Below are positions 62,234 to 64,000 of a stretch of 64,000 nt of DNA, in pieces. The stretch lies in NCBI GenBank assembly GCA_038103905.1, contig JAYNZW010000006.1, forward strand, positions 1 through 64,000, in the 5' to 3' direction. The DNA is from CABYIR01 sp038103905 (GTDB lineage Bacteria; Pseudomonadota; Alphaproteobacteria; Pelagibacterales; AG-422-B15). The notes under the pieces were generated by a model. The model was not told the DNA's origin. It was given only the letters and a program-made list of their open reading frames with translations, and ran no database searches. Numbering within the stretch: position 1 is the first letter of the stretch; each line of letters opens with the position of its first letter. The position numbers and the translations under genes were made by a program.

Positions 62234-63892
62234 ATGGCTGGAAAAGAAATTCATTTTGGTACTGAAGCTAGAAACAGAATGCTAAAGGGCGTAAATGTCC
62301 TTGCTGATGCTGTTGCTGTCACACTTGGACCAAAAGGTAGAAATGTTGTTATGGACAAATCGTTCGGTGCTCCAAAGAGTACTAAAGATGGTGTTTCTGT
62401 TGCAAAAGAAATTGAACTTAAAGACAAGTTTGAAAATATGGGAGCTCAAATGGTTCGTGAAGCTGCAAGTAAAACAAATGATGTTGCAGGTGATGGAACA
62501 ACTACTGCTACAGTTTTAACAAGAGCAATTGTAACAGAGGGACTAAAATTTGTTGCAGCAGGAATGAATCCTATGGATTTAAGACGTGGCGTTGATAGTG
62601 CAATTGATGCCGCTAGTGAGTCAATTAAATCAAGCTCAAAAAAAGTAAAAACCAGTGCTGAAGTTTCTCAGGTTGGGTCTATTTCAGCCAATGGTGAAAC
62701 AGAGGTTGGTGATATGATTGCTAAAGCCATGGATAAGGTTGGCAACGAAGGCGTAATAACTGTTGAAGAAGCTAAAGGTCTTGAGACTGAACTTGACGTT
62801 GTTGAAGGTATGCAATTCGATCGTGGTTATTTGTCACCCTATTTCGTAACGAATGCAGAAAAAATGACAGCTGACTTAGATAACGCACTTATCTTATTGC
62901 ACGAAAAAAAACTTACTAATTTACAGCCAATGCTTCCTTTACTAGAAGCAGTTGTTCAAGCTGGACGTCCACTTTTAATTATTGCTGAGGATGTTGAAGG
63001 CGAAGCGCTTGCAACATTAGTGGTTAATAAATTAAGAGGTGGATTAAAAATTGCTGCTGTTAAAGCGCCAGGATTTGGAGACAGAAGAAAAGCGATGCTT
63101 GAAGACATTTCTATTTTGACAGGTGGTCAAGTGATATCTGAAGATTTAGGTATTAAATTAGAAAATGTAACAATTAATGATCTTGGAAGTGCTAAAAGAG
63201 TAACGATTGATAAAGAAAATACTACAATCGTTAATGGAAACGGTACAAAAGCTGACATACAGGGAAGGTGCTCTCAAATTAGAAAGCAAATTGAAGAGAC
63301 AACTTCTGATTATGATAGAGAAAAACTTCAAGAAAGACTTGCTAAGTTAGCGGGTGGTGTTGCTGTTATTAAGGTTGGTGGTGCTACTGAGGTTGAAGTT
63401 AAAGAAAGAAAAGATCGTGTTGACGATGCCTTAAATGCTACACGAGCTGCAGTTGAAGAAGGTGTTGTAGCTGGAGGAGGACTATCCCTGCTTAAAGCTG
63501 CTTCTTCACTTGATAAAATCAAAACATCGAATGCTGACCAAAAAGCTGGTGTTGATATTGTGAGAAGAGCTTTAGAAATGCCGATTCGAACAATTGCTAA
63601 TAATGCTGGTGTCGATGGCTCCGTGATTGTTGGTAAGTTGAAAGAAAATAAATCAGCTTCTGAAGGTTATGACGCTCAATCTGATAAGTATGTTGATATG
63701 TTTAAAGCTGGTATCATCGATCCAACTAAAGTTGTTAGAACTAGTTTACAAAATGCTGGTTCCATTGCTGGCGTATTAATTACAACTGAAGCTATGGTTG
63801 CCGATGCACCAGAAGACAAGTCTGCTGCAGCCCCTGCAATGCCTGATATGGGCGGAATGGGCGGAATGGGCGGAATGGGCGGAATGATGTAA
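62234..63892 (+). CDS. groEL: Chaperonin GroEL
   Basis: Sixty-kDa chaperonin of 552 aa forming the double-ring folding chamber. The ATP site includes LGPKGRNVVMDKSFG near residue 31 and AGDGTTTATVL near residue 85. APGFGDRRKAMLEDI and AAVEEGVVAGGG are family signatures. The C-terminus is the usual Gly-Gly-Met tail, encoded by four identical 9-bp units. AAGGAGA precedes the ATG. It is co-transcribed with groES and ends at a strong terminator. Confidence 0.98.
   Translation: MAGKEIHFGTEARNRMLKGVNVLADAVAVTLGPKGRNVVMDKSFGAPKSTKDGVSVAKEIELKDKFENMGAQMVREAASKTNDVAGDGTTTATVLTRAIVTEGLKFVAAGMNPMDLRRGVDSAIDAASESIKSSSKKVKTSAEVSQVGSISANGETEVGDMIAKAMDKVGNEGVITVEEAKGLETELDVVEGMQFDRGYLSPYFVTNAEKMTADLDNALILLHEKKLTNLQPMLPLLEAVVQAGRPLLIIAEDVEGEALATLVVNKLRGGLKIAAVKAPGFGDRRKAMLEDISILTGGQVISEDLGIKLENVTINDLGSAKRVTIDKENTTIVNGNGTKADIQGRCSQIRKQIEETTSDYDREKLQERLAKLAGGVAVIKVGGATEVEVKERKDRVDDALNATRAAVEEGVVAGGGLSLLKAASSLDKIKTSNADQKAGVDIVRRALEMPIRTIANNAGVDGSVIVGKLKENKSASEGYDAQSDKYVDMFKAGIIDPTKVVRTSLQNAGSIAGVLITTEAMVADAPEDKSAAAPAMPDMGGMGGMGGMGGMM
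63848..63883 (+). repeat. Tandem 9-bp repeat encoding the GroEL Gly-Gly-Met tail
   Basis: ATGGGCGGA occurs four times without change, encoding Met-Gly-Gly units at the GroEL C-terminus. The GC-rich GGC codon choice stands out in an AT-rich genome. This tail is normal for the protein; identical units can change copy number by slippage. Confidence 0.95.
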
Positions 63893-63917
63893 TTCAACGT
63901 CCAATTTACGTTATAAA

Positions 63918-63946
63918 AAAACCCGGCGTTAGCCGGGTTTTTTTTT
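63918..63946 (+). terminator. Rho-independent terminator after groEL
   Basis: A 7-bp perfect stem ACCCGGC / GCCGGGT with loop GTTA (63921-63938) is followed by a run of T and preceded by a run of A. It begins about 28 bp after the groEL stop. With A-tracts on the other side it could also work for a convergent gene beyond the window. The remaining 54 bases show nothing recognisable. Confidence 0.95.
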
Positions 63947-64000
63947 ATGAAAGTAAATTAAATTGATAATACGCCATATATGCAAGTACAAACCAGCCTA

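Noticed and set aside
63676..63897. Minus-strand proline/isoleucine-repeat protein opposite the groEL end
   Set aside because: It is the antisense reading of the Gly-Gly-Met repeat; composition and position mark it as a shadow frame.
1..64000. CRISPR arrays, tRNA or rRNA genes, insertion sequences, integrases or att sites
   Set aside because: Reading both strands showed no regularly spaced repeats, no cloverleaf-like tRNA, no transposase or integrase frames and no rRNA-like stretch.

Overview
The window is about one third G+C and gene-dense. It reads as a chromosomal piece of a streamlined, low-GC alphaproteobacterium, probably marine. Evidence: a three-part PurS/PurQ/PurL FGAM synthetase, a bolA-grxD pair, a plant-type GshA, small alphaproteobacterial marker families (DUF1289, DUF2093, a DUF3035-like lipoprotein after lspA), compact spacing with many 4-bp gene overlaps, and five acyl-CoA dehydrogenase genes. 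The exact clade is inference. No tRNA, rRNA, IS element, phage gene or CRISPR array was seen. Four runs of exactly ten N (28624, 33691, 51786, 61953) are assembly joins, and each falls inside a gene that is otherwise intact.

Layout. 1-5022 (+): the end of purC, then purS-purQ-purL, a DoxX protein, a PsiE-like protein on the minus strand, bolA and grxD. 5019-14923 (-): a long run holding class II DAHP synthase, nadE, gltX, cysS, cimA, trmJ, rpsD (with its own promoter) and a DUF2817 peptidase. 15056-20041: CIA30 and HXXEE proteins, glmS and glmU (UDP-GlcNAc), gph. 20038-23370 (-): a beta-oxidation operon with two acyl-CoA dehydrogenases and an MFE-2-like SDR, behind a palindromic operator candidate. 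23492-26132 (-): a cobalamin riboswitch, a BtuB-like receptor and a DUF6580 membrane protein, a likely vitamin B12 uptake unit. 26183-31585: a phosphohexomutase, a TauE/SafE exporter, a second acyl-CoA dehydrogenase pair, and rpoZ with a long acidic tail. 31688-36333: DUF1289, DUF4396, an alpha/beta hydrolase, MscS, gshA, rsmE. 36369-44169 (+): ubiA, pmbA and a lipid A/Kdo block (msbA, DUF374 acyltransferase, waaA, lpxK, lpxL). 44203-46524 (-): xseA, DUF2093, an M23 peptidase.

46576-51976: purD, an APH-type kinase, a class V aminotransferase-fold enzyme, an unlisted 54-aa protein, an ACAD10/11-type acyl-CoA dehydrogenase and tadA. The kinase and the dehydrogenase correspond to the two halves of the ACAD11 protein, so this locus is a candidate split 4-hydroxyacyl-CoA catabolic module. 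52028-60922: a pseudouridine synthase, rsmD, compact pgi, an SbmA/BacA-like transporter without the usual N-terminus, a small acidic lipoprotein, lspA, ileS, ribF and a HAD phosphatase. 60989-63945 (+): a DHRS4-like SDR, then groES-groEL with a clear promoter and a strong terminator.

Most of the window is ordinary housekeeping. The less usual content is the split ACAD11-like module with its small companion protein, the two apparently heteromeric acyl-CoA dehydrogenase pairs, the riboswitch-controlled B12 uptake unit and the acidic omega-subunit tail.
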